A DNA stretch of 64,000 nucleotides from Membranipora membranacea (Eukaryota; Bryozoa; Gymnolaemata; Cheilostomatida; Membraniporidae), in the NCBI GenBank assembly GCA_914767715.1, contig OU612065.1, forward strand, positions 13,142,001 through 13,206,000, given 5' to 3'. Each line of letters opens with the position of its first letter. The stretch's first letter is position 1. Made by a program: the position numbers and the translations under genes. Shown here piece by piece: positions 49,601 through 59,000 of the stretch. The notes under the pieces were generated by a model that saw nothing but the letters and a program-made list of their open reading frames with translations, had not been told where the DNA came from and made no database searches.

Positions 49601-51811
49601 AACTTGAAAGTCTACTACTGTGGAAACCTGTATTAGCTAACGTATTTGTTTTGTTATTTGTTTCTATTGGCATCATATTTATCATTTCATCAGTGAAATG
49701 TATTCTGTAGCGTAGCGTTAAAGCTTATTACAGAAATTGCATGGATTATAATGTTATGACGTTTACCTTTCCATAGCTGCCAAGATAAGAGGATTAACAG
49801 AGGTGTAAAGCTGACCATCATACATCACTGCAACTCCGGATGGAAAATCTACCTCTACCCTTGTATCTTCAAACACCGCACCAAATGCTAGCTCTGTCAC
49901 CCCAGAGGGTTGGCTGTAAAAATAACAGCTGTTGAAGAAGCAATAATATAAAGTGTAATATTATCAGCAAACAAAACAAACACACAAAAAAGTTACTTAT
50001 TTGGAAAAAAACAGAGCCTGATTTAATTTTAAATTTGGGTGCAAACAGGATTATTAGATGCTCTATTATATCGAATGTGCAGGTGTTAATTGTGGCTCAA
50101 GGAGATGCGTGTAATTGTGTAATTGTAAGTTTACCTGACTGTATAATACTCATTGCCAAGTTTTGATGTCGGAAGCGCTAGAAATGCATCAGCAGAGTTA
50201 GTTAATGTTGACACGCCATACACAGCTACGTAAGCAGAGGCAGTAACATGTAAACCTGTCACAATAACAACAGAATCCATGGTAAAAATAACACAACATA
50301 ACCAATATGACGTCGGGTGGTTTGGAAAATCCCCGCTTCGTGAGTTAATTATCCTGTACTGCACAATTTTCCATCCACTTATAAAGGGATTAAGTGATAT
50401 TGTCCGAGCCTTCATGGCTTCCTGTTTAAGGAGTGGTCAACATGCAAATGTAGAACAAGTTACAAAACTCCTACCAACGGTTTGGTTTGGTCTGCTAATG
50501 ACATTGTCCGAGCCTTCATGGCTTCCTGTTTAAAGAGTGGTCAACATGCAAATGTAGAACAAGTTACAAAACTCCTACCAACGGTTTGGTCAGGCTCAGC
50601 TTTTCATGTCAATGCGAGAAACAGGATAAAGCATTTGATTTTTTCAATATGACTCAAGACTGATAAGTGCATGGCAATAGGGAAACAAAATGAGGTTTTA
50701 TTCAAGAGTTAAAAAAAAGTAGTGTGATCTTGCAACTATTCACACACCACATTTATTTTTGGAAGGTTTCCATAATCTTTAGGGGTGTGCATAACAACAG
50801 CATTTTTCCACAAAATCTCAACAGAAACAAAGAGCTAAATTGCAAAAACAAAACATGGTAGTGCCCTGTACAAATACCAGTTATGTCACTGAGCTGTCCA
50901 ACTTGTTGACTCCCAGATTACAGACAATCATCAAAGTAAATAAGCACTCAGTGAAATGCAAGATTTACTCTACCTTGTCTGCTGAGAGTATTGCCTTCCA
51001 TCATGGCAGTCCGGGGAATATTAAACTGCAGGACTTCACCGGGCTGAGCAGATTGGGTATTGCTGTATCCGATATAAGACTGGATCGTCGCAGTGAATGA
51101 GGTATCTTTATCTGCTGCTGTAACATACAACTTGAGGGCTGATGAAGATCCTGAGCTTGAACTGTCATGATTGTCCATAAAGAGGACAAAGAAGTCATCC
51201 CCAACCGCGCGATTACTTTCTTGGACACCTGAAAAAAAGACCATGACGCAGATGTATCGAGCAGCAAATTGCAAACTGAGAGCAAATTGCCGCAGACATT
51301 GCAGCCTTGCTCCCAATGTACCCCTATCTCGCCACCCTTTCTCCGGGATGTGGTGAGTGATGAAACGTTGAGATTTTAACCAACTATTTTTTAACCAACA
51401 GTATCATCTCATATTCATCTCGTCACTAGATCCTTTCCGTTATTGGGTTAACAACTAGATAATATTGGTAACAAATACTTACCTAAACTACGACTGAACA
51501 GAGCAGCCGTCACAATGACCAACAACATCATTCTGTAACAGGAAAAAAAAAATATTATCAATGGCTAGATCGGGTCACTAAGTGAAAGTGACAGCGTGCG
51601 AGCTTTAAAACCACAGCTTTACTCTGCTATGATGGCTGACAAATGGTAAATACATACAGACTTGCACAGAGCAGTATACTTGATCACAATATGTATATTG
51701 CACTAGGACTAAAAAGTCACCACAGCAAGTAATTTATTGTCGAAGAAAGTAAAAACGTATGACCTCAGTTAATATATCGATTTTAACTTACCCCACGTAT
51801 TGTCTACCCAT
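30180..51811 (-). CDS. Secreted multidomain protein: 2x IgGFc-binding, SUEL lectin, discoidin, 3x sushi, 2x SRCR
   Basis: Thirty-three exons can be chained with every phase matching, from ATG 51809-51811 to TAG 30180-30182, giving 1,768 residues. The first two exons (51792-51811, 51483-51532) encode a signal peptide, MGRQYVGMMLLVIVTAALF. No later membrane segment is seen, so secretion is likely. Order by residue: IgGFc-binding module A about 25-457, Asp-rich hinge 458-500, module B 500-946, second hinge 947-990, Thr/Pro linker to 1029, SUEL galactose/rhamnose-binding lectin 1030-1138, F5/8C-type discoidin about 1195-1327, sushi (CCP) 1328-1522, SRCR 1523-1768. Such domains bind glycans or other surface ligands, and IgGFc-binding modules occur in mucus proteins. 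A role in mucus, adhesion or immunity is inference. The intron 40526-46085 contains two receptor genes on the other strand. A minus-strand AATAAA lies at 30077-30082. Confidence 0.9.
31794..33124 (-). other. Three sushi (CCP)-type domains
   Basis: One domain per exon, each in phase 1-1: 32948-33124, 32226-32414 and 31794-32012. Typical marks are a central YxC, as in VDYVCIPGYELV and GAYSCPTG, a W near the end, and a closing Cys. The symmetric phase-1 layout is the usual mode of sushi exon shuffling. Confidence 0.75.
32727..32915. mobile_element. MITE copy 2
   Basis: This copy matches the element at 16291-16500: CTGATTGGCTGTCCCTACTA on the left and GTTACTAGGGACTGCCTGTT on the right, then AAGCCCTTGAATTG and ATTCCAGGTATGG. 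The two inner inverted arms differ by one base from copy 1. It is inserted in the intron between the first two sushi exons of the large minus-strand gene. Confidence 0.7.
33322..34591 (-). other. Cys-rich segment and F5/8C (discoidin) domain
   Basis: Exons 34425-34591, 34116-34245, 33703-33830 and 33322-33463. The last two give SKFTLYFSMDKENWEL followed across a phase-0 intron by VSDGNTDSV and ARWMRIKVIEYEGFP, the core of a discoidin or coagulation factor 5/8 C-terminal fold. The earlier exons hold several cysteines and the likely start of the domain. It is more divergent than the other domains here. Confidence 0.7.
34750..35677 (-). other. SUEL-type galactose/rhamnose-binding lectin domain
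   Basis: Two exons (35517-35677 and 34750-34915) joined in phase 0 give about 109 residues. The SUEL pattern is clear: SIDCGES, IQIIQAHYGR, RTCG, then CDRQNNCTL, VNPCTSDSLYLHVTYRC. The IxxAxYGR and Lx-Vx-YxC marks and the Cys spacing are those of sea urchin egg lectin and rhamnose-binding lectins. Sugar specificity cannot be read from sequence. Confidence 0.85.
36996..40525 (-). other. IgGFc-binding module B (eight exons)
   Basis: Exons 40295-40525, 39992-40093, 39471-39594, 39102-39263, 38311-38522, 37926-38076, 37500-37669 and 36996-37222. It repeats module A step by step: HEFMVMFLENDG, DGFLALPCDVLGIEYYTV, DLTGTYISSDKPVAVFSG, HLVEQMIPVQTWGSEFPV, and GVILYGAGDRESYAMPIGMQ. It starts with the hinge continuation DDDLDGRLDEDC, and the next hinge exon 36355-36442 carries NDCDNFIDEE. 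Confidence 0.88.
41157..42116 (+). CDS. Rhodopsin-like G protein-coupled receptor, nested gene 1
   Basis: An uninterrupted 319-residue frame shows seven hydrophobic segments at about residues 21-43, 57-80, 95-117, 136-157, 183-207, 223-247 and 255-280. Family landmarks: N38 in TM1, D66 in TM2 (AFADLM), C92 before TM3 with C175 in the second outer loop as its likely disulfide partner, P195 in TM5, and CWVP (238-241) in TM6. Two landmarks are altered: the DRY position reads EKC (116-118), and the NPxxY position reads SLLIY (275-279) after a conserved NS pair. TM4 lacks the usual Trp. Ligand unknown. AATAAA lies at 42591. The gene lies inside an intron of the minus-strand multidomain gene and is antisense to it. 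Confidence 0.93.
   Translation: MEDSAMLNISEWNLYSTPLPSKLAVVPTCIMAYILGSNMVVLNVFRRWSKPLQIQHFFMVALAFADLMTLLPYIVALVILIRGRVWLTVSQCNWLGIAMSLTLETTACIHSLMCIEKCASVLKPIEHRIFSFRSCSKPLVIAAAFGCFATPFAFNIFFLHHHVIYFIFDPFGPTCTIGSSLQTMIAIGIAFMYLPLAIQMITHALIIGRLIRLKGVNRTRALRASKTVFLTVGVYYLCWVPVAAQFVWISGWDGHPPGWFVFTAVQILQMNSGMSLLIYSVSLPHFHIFKRFNQPVISVVSTDEALRKQATSIEHSINL
43009..43437 (-). pseudogene. Unexplained minus-strand open frame in the host intron
   Basis: About 140 codons are open on the host-gene strand between the two receptor genes and end at a TAA. The frame has Cys, Trp and Asn-glycosylation-like sites (AGNITTN, NWSNWLP) and reads like an extracellular domain fragment, for example IPPCSKYAGNITTNAPLACA. 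There is no convincing start codon. An acceptor at TTCTTCAG near 43391 would need phase 2, while the upstream host exon ends in phase 1. It could be a decayed exon, an exon of an unfound gene, or chance. I do not recognise it. Confidence 0.3.
44129..45127 (+). CDS. Rhodopsin-like G protein-coupled receptor, nested gene 2
   Basis: An intact 332-residue frame is paralogous to the receptor at 41157, sharing QHxFMxxLAxADLMTxLP, VxSxEKC-type TM3 ending, FWLP/CWVP in TM6 and NSxMSLLIYxxSLP in TM7. Landmarks: D59 in TM2, C85 and C168 as the likely disulfide pair, E109-K110-C111 in place of DRY, P190 in TM5, FWLP 233-236, and SLLIY ending at Y274 in place of NPxxY. The third inner loop is basic (KKQRGANRKRMGKAMK). 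The C-terminal tail is Ser/Thr-rich. AATAAA lies at 45443-45448. It occupies the same host intron, about 2 kb downstream of its paralogue. Confidence 0.93.
   Translation: MGNDLWTIYYPALPPYFAVSPIVIIVLILVNNILVLMAFKKMKYLQLQHYFMIGLATADLMTILPSIVCSAILLNRKIWLTEHLCAILGISLNIAIEMTTCVHSAMSVEKCLAISYPLRHRLLSKSKWFKYATCLVIIFCFIFPVTFNFALYLTNKVKFMFSPQIITCVTDQSENLISLLCIGVMFTFIPMIMQLATHIFMYVKLKKQRGANRKRMGKAMKTVVMTVGIYWIFWLPVACQIAFLVFVNWTAPTWYRFLAIQVVQANSAMSLLIYTSSLPNFSILPSRFNKNTARRFIHVQPASRTDNGNSGTYVTAISINPRRANVSPAPNR
46591..51228 (-). other. IgGFc-binding module A (seven exons)
   Basis: Exons 50974-51228, 50135-50255, 49767-49913, 49000-49208, 48454-48644, 47713-47845 and 46591-46835. Recognisable marks are GDDFFVLFMDN near the start, DAFLALPTSKLGNEYYTV, DLTGTYIKAYKPIAVFSG, HLISQLMPLYTWGKTYAI, and the ending AVLYGTDLNDSYGFPAGLQL. 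These follow the order of the IgGFc-binding N-terminal domain known from FCGBP-like proteins. The hinge exon 46086-46173 follows with NDCDKYIDEE. Confidence 0.88.
50396..50591. repeat. 104-bp tandem duplication in an intron
   Basis: The block starting GATATTGTCCGAGCCTTCAT at 50396 recurs at 50500 with two or so differences, giving two 92-bp near-identical copies and a 12-bp spacer. It lies between the first two IgGFc module A exons. One plus frame is open across both copies but has no recognised match. Confidence 0.85.
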
Positions 51812-52320
51812 GATGTGACACAGTGGCGTCAAAATGCACACTGACTCAACAAAAAGCTAACCTTCTAGACTTCAGATGAAAGCCAACACAACACAATGCC
51901 ATCTCCCTTTGGATAGCTGAAAAGCTTGATAATTATCTAAAGCTAGTATTTCATACCATAACCATTTTCCCTGTTATACTTTGAAATACGGTCTATTTAA
52001 AAATGAAGATACTAAGAGTTGAAAATAAAATTTGAGACGGACAAAAATAAAACATATTTACATGGTGAACTTTGGGATACAAGAGAGCTGCTATTTAACT
52101 GAAATATATTATGTATGATTGAATTATCTTTATAAAACTGGTGAACAAAAATAAAAAGAAAATGAGGAATTCTGTGTGTGAGATTCGGCACCTTATCTAG
52201 ATGCATGAGTATTTCTTGCACATATAAAACAAGTCCATGTTTGAGAGCTAGAAAATTATGTAGTCTAATGCGATTAACATGTCCTGTGAATAGAACGATG
52301 ATAAATCCTGAGGGTTGACT
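51812..52320. other. Short intergenic region between tandem minus-strand genes
   Basis: The gap holds the promoter and 5' UTR of the large multidomain gene and the 3' UTR of the NHL gene. I see no clear polyadenylation signal, repeat or RNA gene in it. At about 0.5 kb it is tight for this window. Confidence 0.5.
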
Positions 52321-55300
52321 TCAAACTTGCAAGTCATAAATCTGCACTCTGTGTGCAAGGTAGTTGACTACATACAGTTTATCATCTGGTGCTAGGTAGA
52401 TACCGGAGGGGCGAGTCAAACCTCCTTGGCATGTCAGAATAGCCTTAAACACTCCCTCTTTGCCATCAAATATCTATTGGAAACAAATATTAATGTTTCG
52501 ATAATCTTCCGTGATGCGTGATGCAATTTGAATAAGTCATAAGAGGTTCATACTGGAGGAAATTATCACAAGATCAAGCGTATATTGACAGAATACTTGT
52601 CACATTCATAGCCATGTGTAATATCCAATATAACCCAAATATTTCATAAACCCACATCGGGTGTTGAAATCCATTGCTGCCGAAAAATTAAAAATTACTC
52701 ATCTTTGAAGATCAAAGTTACAGGTTAGGGCGGTACAGCTATATCAACAAACCTGAATACGATTGGATCGGCTGTCTCCAATCAGGATATTACCATCCTT
52801 GTCACATGTGATACCTGATGGCTCGTTGAATGTACCCGGCTGTCGACCAGGCTGAGCTATAGTCTTAATAAGGGTACCTGCATGTCTATCTACTTTGTAT
52901 ACGTGACTCGCACCTGTAAATAAGATACATGATAAATAATTCCTCGTTCATTATTTTGATGTAAAAATTACAACAATTCTCCCTGGTTACAATACGTATG
53001 TAGAATAAATAAAATTCTAAGGCAATGCAGTCGAACTGAAATGAGAACTCAACATAGTACAAACGACAACATTTACCATTTATTAGCATTTATTCCTCAG
53101 GCAACTGTACTTCAGCATACATAATTTCTTTCTATTTGAGTGACATACCAATGCTCAAAGGAACAGAATGACCCAACCCTAACAGCAAACAACGAAACCA
53201 GTGCGAAGATGTGTTGAACACAAAGTTAAGGTAACTTGTATGGTTATTAGGTTTGGGCAGTTAGACTTACCTAGATCAGAGATGTATATACTATCGCCGT
53301 ACACGTCCATAAACCTGAGTTTTGTAGACACATGCAAAGGAAGCTGTAGCTTGATCTTGTGAAGCACAGTACCATTGATATCATACTCCATTAGACAGGG
53401 GTTAGCTGGTACTCCTCGACCATTACCGCAATCACACATAGTCACCAGTGTGTTATTATCCGTCAGAGCGAGACCTGAAATCGTTAATATACAATTAATC
53501 GGGTAGATAAATCTGAAAAAAATTCCTTTCCTTTTAAACTGATTCCTTCAGTCACACATTATTTGCCCACACTTATCCTCCAATAGCCCACAGAATCTCA
53601 TTGTTTAATTGTTTGATTTTAGTTATGCTCCATTTCAGCTCAGTGTCCAACCAGTGAAACTCATCAAAACCATAATAACCCGTGCCCACCAATCTTCTAT
53701 TGCTTACCAGACATAGTTCAGTTGCCAAACAAAGCTTGCCAAACTATTATTTGAGTCATGAAGATGGCTAGAGTGGGTAGCTGGTAGTTTTCAGAGAGTC
53801 ACAATATATCGTATGCTAAACACATATCGCCCTATTATTTGGAATGTTAAAATGAAGCTAAAAAATGTTACATATTCAACTAATGATCCTCGTGTTTAGA
53901 CAATGAGGGTCGTCCACCATTACCTGTCCAGCAGGTTTGATTGTACTATGCGAGCATTTCAAAATAAAAACTCACCGTAAGGTCGACGAGCACATTCAGG
54001 GAACATCTTCTCTAAGGTAAGCTTTGTCCCGTACCTTCTGATACATGTGTCATCTTTGATGAATAAACTACCTGTCTGGTCTACCACAACAGCAGAAGGT
54101 CTTTGAAAGCGGCCCTGCCAGGAACAAGGACATACACGTGTCTTATCTTTATACTTCAATAATCATATAAAATATAATGATAATAAAAATCCAAAAGCTT
54201 AAGGGGACACAACTATTTATTTATTGCACTCATTATAACATATTTCTATACAGTATGATATGTATATGTAAATCTGGCACAAAGCAATAGAAACAGACTT
54301 TCCTGGTAATTTTCTAATTTGAGGTACTTGATCAGTGATAATAGCAACTATATTGACATTGTGATGATGTCACACTTACTTGTATGTATGTTTTGTTGGG
54401 TATAGAGCCGTCATTCTTATACTGGAAATACAGCACTGTGTTATCCCCACTATTACACACCACTAGCCCATCATTATAGACACAAGCTCCAATAGGAAAC
54501 TTAAGATCCAGCACTCTACCGCCAACAGCATTACTCAACTTGGCATGCATCACTTCTGTAAGATTTAATAAATTAAAATTCATAGCATACAGCAACAACA
54601 AAAATGAAGCCAGTTTACTGTAAGACAAGCTGGTTTCACTGATCAGTGCAGTTCCCAACACACATTCCCATTGCTCAAACATGTTATCAATAGACATATT
54701 CGGGTTATGCACAGAGACTTTTCAACCATACCTGTGGATCCACCTCTAGACAAGAATTTTGTGATAGCAGAAGCTGATCGGATGTCTTTCTCCATCTTCA
54801 CTTGTGCAGGCTTACTATCTCCAGATCCATTACCAGGCCTCATGCTATCACCTCGTACACCAAAGTTTACTGTGGATTGGTTGGTGTTGCTGATGTCAGA
54901 CCCAAACGTTCGGCTATCAAGGGCGGTGCTGGCAGCTGGAAGAGCAGGCAGGAAAGGCTCAGGTTTGATAGGCTTTGATTCCGTTTTTGCTTCCGTGATA
55001 GATAGAGTTGAGAAATCAATACTGATAGAGGGAACTATCAGTGGATCCACACCTAGAAGAATAAAACAGTAACACGAGTCTGATACTTTCCCTATAATCA
55101 ATCCCTTTTCCTGTGCCATCTCAACACATTGGCCACATTCCTAAAATCTGACATTTCTGAACTTTAGTATTTGCTAGCACCAAATGAGGCACCGACAGAC
55201 ATCCATCATACTTGTAAGTTTTGTTGTCCTCTCTGACAACTCTTGCATCGTTTACAATCTCAACTATACAACTGTCAGAAATACATATTATAATTCCCAC

Positions 55301-57807
55301 CTGTACCTCGGCTACTGTCTGCACCTGTTTCATCGACTACAATCCACTGATCGTCAGTAGTAGTCTCCTCCTTTCCCCACACTTCCTCCTCTTCCTGTCC
55401 ACTCTGTATGGGTGGTGGATGAGAAATGTTTGGTGCTGGATCAGGCTTTGTGCAAGGTGCTGAGAATTCCTTGATAGTATCTGAGGGGTTTGAATCAGGA
55501 ATCTTCACATCTGCCTTCTCTAACTCCTCTGAAAGTGACAATTGCGAGCTGTTATAGATTGGCCCCCCTGACCACTAGTAACAGAGTGAAGATGTTTTGA
55601 ACAATTCTATTGAAAAAAGTCTACAGCCACAAATTTGGTTTGTTCTATTGTAACACATTCACAAACTGTGCCCTCTGAGAATGAAGACTAGATCACCATT
55701 GTCATAACACATCGGAATGATTTATGTTAAAAGCCAATATATATATGACACAATTTTTTATCCTGATGTATATACAGATATGCCGATTGTTACATAGGGC
55801 TTACCGTCCAGTGTTTTGTTAGGTGCGCTACAGTGAGATTCAATGATAGCGGAGACATTTGGTGACTCCTTGTTGATTATACTCCATTCATTGACAGCGC
55901 TTATAATCAGATCAACCTCATCACTACTTGGGCCTTCAACAAAGTAAATAGTATCACATAAATTATACAATGAGAGACAAGCAGCTTTGTTCAGCCTACA
56001 GCCTAGTCTGAGCCCCCCAGACTTTTGCCCCTCGCCGGACGGCCCCCCGGCGAGTTACAGCCAAGAAAAATCATTTCATCAAAAATGTCTATCAACAAAA
56101 ACGCAGTTTAATTAACAAATCAAACCTACCATTTGTGATTATTATAACCAGCTCATAACTCATAGATTCACCCACCATTTAAGATAGAATCATCCACTGT
56201 TGAGCTATCCGTTCTGTCTGTTTCAGCGTTTATGATGGTGCTGGTGAGGAATGAGCCGTGAGTTGGTGGACCCATCTTAGTTCTCTTCACTTCAGGAGTG
56301 GAGCTGCTGGAGCTGTATTTACGACCAGTTTGAGGGACAGCATACTGCGACTTTGTGTTAGTTGGCGTAACGGTCTTCAATGAGTTAGGCTTTCTGACGA
56401 CCTCATGTTTTTGTACTGAAATGGGAGATAGAAAAACTTGCGAAAGACTAAAACAATTCAGTTTATGTATACTGCAGTTTTTAAATTCTGCATTCGAAAT
56501 TGCGACCACAAAAAAACCGAAAATTAACTTGGATGTAAATTTGTTTTCCCTTTAGTTGTTTTCTCCTGTTGTTGACCAAGTTAAATGTGATGACTGATAT
56601 TAGTAACTGCTTAGTTTACTGACAGATAGTAACAAGATATCAGGAAAACATTATCATACATTAATATACTCTCCAAAAAAGACAGATGATCATTTATATG
56701 CCTACATTTCTTTTTCACAGGTTTCTTTTCAGCTGTTGAGACGGTCTTCTCCTCCTGCACAACATCGACAACAACCATCCCAATATCAGCTTTAGAGACG
56801 CCTTCAGCCCACTGTTCTATGAATGACACCACTTTCTGTGCTGGTTTTTCCAATGCGTAACGAGCCTTAAATATCAACAATCAGCATACTTAGATTCATA
56901 ATTCGCTAAAGACAGATGTATTTGGCCGTTAATTGGTACTCTTCCGGCAAGCAATGGTGACAAATTTCTGTTGTAGTGAATATGCCTATGAATTTAAATA
57001 CTCAGAAATACTACCTTATTAAATAAAAAGTATTTCAAGATAATTACATCAATCTGATCAGCTACAAGTGCCATTAATACCAAGTTGTCACATCTAAGTG
57101 CTGTAGGAACCTTAATGCTGCGTCTTTGACAAATGATGGCAATCAGTTAAAATGCAAATATTTATAGCCTGACAACATTACCTTGTTCATTTTGATTGTT
57201 GTTTCCCTGATGTATTGTGGATTGGTCATAGCCTCCTGCATGGTTTCTTTAACATCCAGCAAAGAAGAGCTAAGACCGTCCTCATATATCTCATAGTCTC
57301 GAATCTAAGATAAAACTCACAAAAATACATTCAATGCCACAAATATTATTTCAAGCGCTTGCTATTTTTTATATGGGTACTAAACATGCAAATAAGTAAT
57401 TTGTATATTATTTCCATAATAAATGGAAGCCTTAAACCTGAATACTTTTTTATATCAACTTGAACCACCTGAGAGTTGATGTGCGATACTGTGTCCTTGA
57501 TAAGTTCAGCTTTGAGAATGTTCAACCTTTCCACCGCTTTCACACCTGCGTCTTCTATCTTGGTCACAATATTCTCCCTACAATAAATAAATAAATGTTA
57601 GTAAATTTATTAAGTGACACAATCTGTTCTTTCCACTCTTCAAGTATCCACATCTAGAATTATCTGAACTTGTAGGAGTATCAAATTAGAAAAATGATCT
57701 TACTTCGACTTTTGACATTCATCTTTGAACACATCCACTAGCTCCAACATTTGGCTGACACTAGCTTCGTATTCATCATACTTAGCAGTCAGGTTAGCTA
57801 GGTCCAT
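52321..57807 (-). CDS. Coiled-coil and NHL-repeat protein (TRIM-NHL-like, no RING or B-box seen)
   Basis: Thirteen minus-strand exons in phase: 57704-57807 (ATG), 57469-57577, 57182-57304, 56706-56865, 56176-56415, 55805-55933, 55301-55528, 54732-55052, 54380-54555, 53976-54114, 53271-53474, 52753-52913, 52321-52473 (TGA); 748 residues. The first 165 or so are helical and charged (LANLTAKYDEYEASVSQMLE and on), like the coiled coil after the B-boxes in TRIM2/3-type proteins. Residues about 170-470 are a Ser/Pro/Glu-rich linker. From about 472 there are NHL blades: GRFQRPSAVVVDQTGSLFI, FNEPSGITCDKDGNILIGDS, and the last, TRPSGIYLAPDDKLYVVNYL. NHL propellers bind RNA or protein. The first exon follows an acceptor exactly at ATG, so either the 5' UTR is spliced or RING and B-box exons lie further upstream; only transposon-like sequence is visible there. 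Confidence 0.82.
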
Positions 57808-58360
57808 CTGTAAAAGAAAATGAAGGTTTGTCATCCCATGAAAACTTATTTTTGTGTCATAACTGTATCTTTATAGCTGAATCCTGCGAGCTAACATTAC
57901 CATAATTGCTACGTTACAAGCTGGAGATTGAGTGTTTTCTGTTGGTGTTTTATCCTCATGAAATAATTCTATGCGTGTCTTACATCTTCTACTATCATTG
58001 ATGATAAGGAAACAACAGAAAACATCCACTTTCCAGCTTGAAAGTAATTACGATAATGTTGGCTACCCAATCACGTGACCAGGAAGGAGGGATTCCCAAA
58101 AACAAGGTCAAATGTGATTTGAAACTTGGATCTGTAGATATACAAAATATATGGAGAATCTATATCTTGGGATAGATATTATTTCGAGGTTCCCCCCAAT
58201 GCCCACCATGACCATCAGAAAGCTCAAGGTCATTTTTTCATACAACCAGCGGTTTTTATTCCTCCCTACACACTTAAGAAATTTAATATGATATAACATG
58301 CTAGTTGTTGGCTCTCCCCTTTTGGACTTTGGTGTATACATTACACAGGGAAGTACCGAT
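57808..58360. repeat. Diverged relative of the adjacent foldback element
   Basis: Short blocks found in the foldback element recur here in the same order: TTTCTGTTGGTGTTTTATCC with CTCATGAAATA near 57940, ACAACAGAAAACA near 58013, and GGAGGGATTCCCAAA near 58087. This suggests an older copy next to the better-kept one. No coding segment is seen. Confidence 0.5.
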
Positions 58361-59000
58361 AAAGCTTAAAGAATTTGAGCCTTGGGAGGGTTATGTGAGG
58401 TAATCTGACCAATATATGGATTCCTCATGTCTTTTTACATCTATAGTTCCAAGTTCCTAATCTCTGTGGCCATCATGTGAGGAATAATGACCTGAAATAT
58501 AAGTGCTCACTTTACTGGTTAGAAAACCTTTAACTTGGGAATCCCTTATTCAGGATGATGTAGGGGCGGAGCTCACATCATCGCAATTACTAATAATATT
58601 AGTGATTTCTGTTGTTGTTTTCTGCTCATGAAATACCTTTATAGTGTCCAGTACCCATCTCCTTACTAAACTCTACCAAAACATGATAATGGAGTGTTCC
58701 AAGACACTAAAAGTATTTCATGGGAAGAAAACACCAACAGAAAACAACCAGTTTTCAGCTTATAACATAGCAACAGTGTTAATGTTACTTCCGCCAATAC
58801 GTAAATCTGAAGGAGGGATTCCCAAATAAAAAGTTTTCTAACAAATAAAGTGAGCACTTCTATTTCAGGTCATTATTCCTCACATGATGGTCACAGAGAT
58901 AAGGAACTTGGACCTAGAGATGTAAAAATACATGAGCAATCCATATATTGGATCAGATTACCTCACATAACCCTCCCAAGGCTCAAATTCTTTAAAGCAA
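58361..59000. mobile_element. Foldback element with about 190-bp inverted arms
   Basis: The left arm runs from AAGCTTAAAGAATTTGAGCC near 58363 to about 58550. The right arm is its reverse complement with roughly 90 percent identity by eye, about 58815-59000. Shared stretches include GGGAGGGTTATGTGAGGTAA and CATCATGTGAGGAATAATGA. A weaker inverted match continues inward. There is no transposase frame, so this is a non-autonomous foldback or MITE-type element. Confidence 0.85.
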
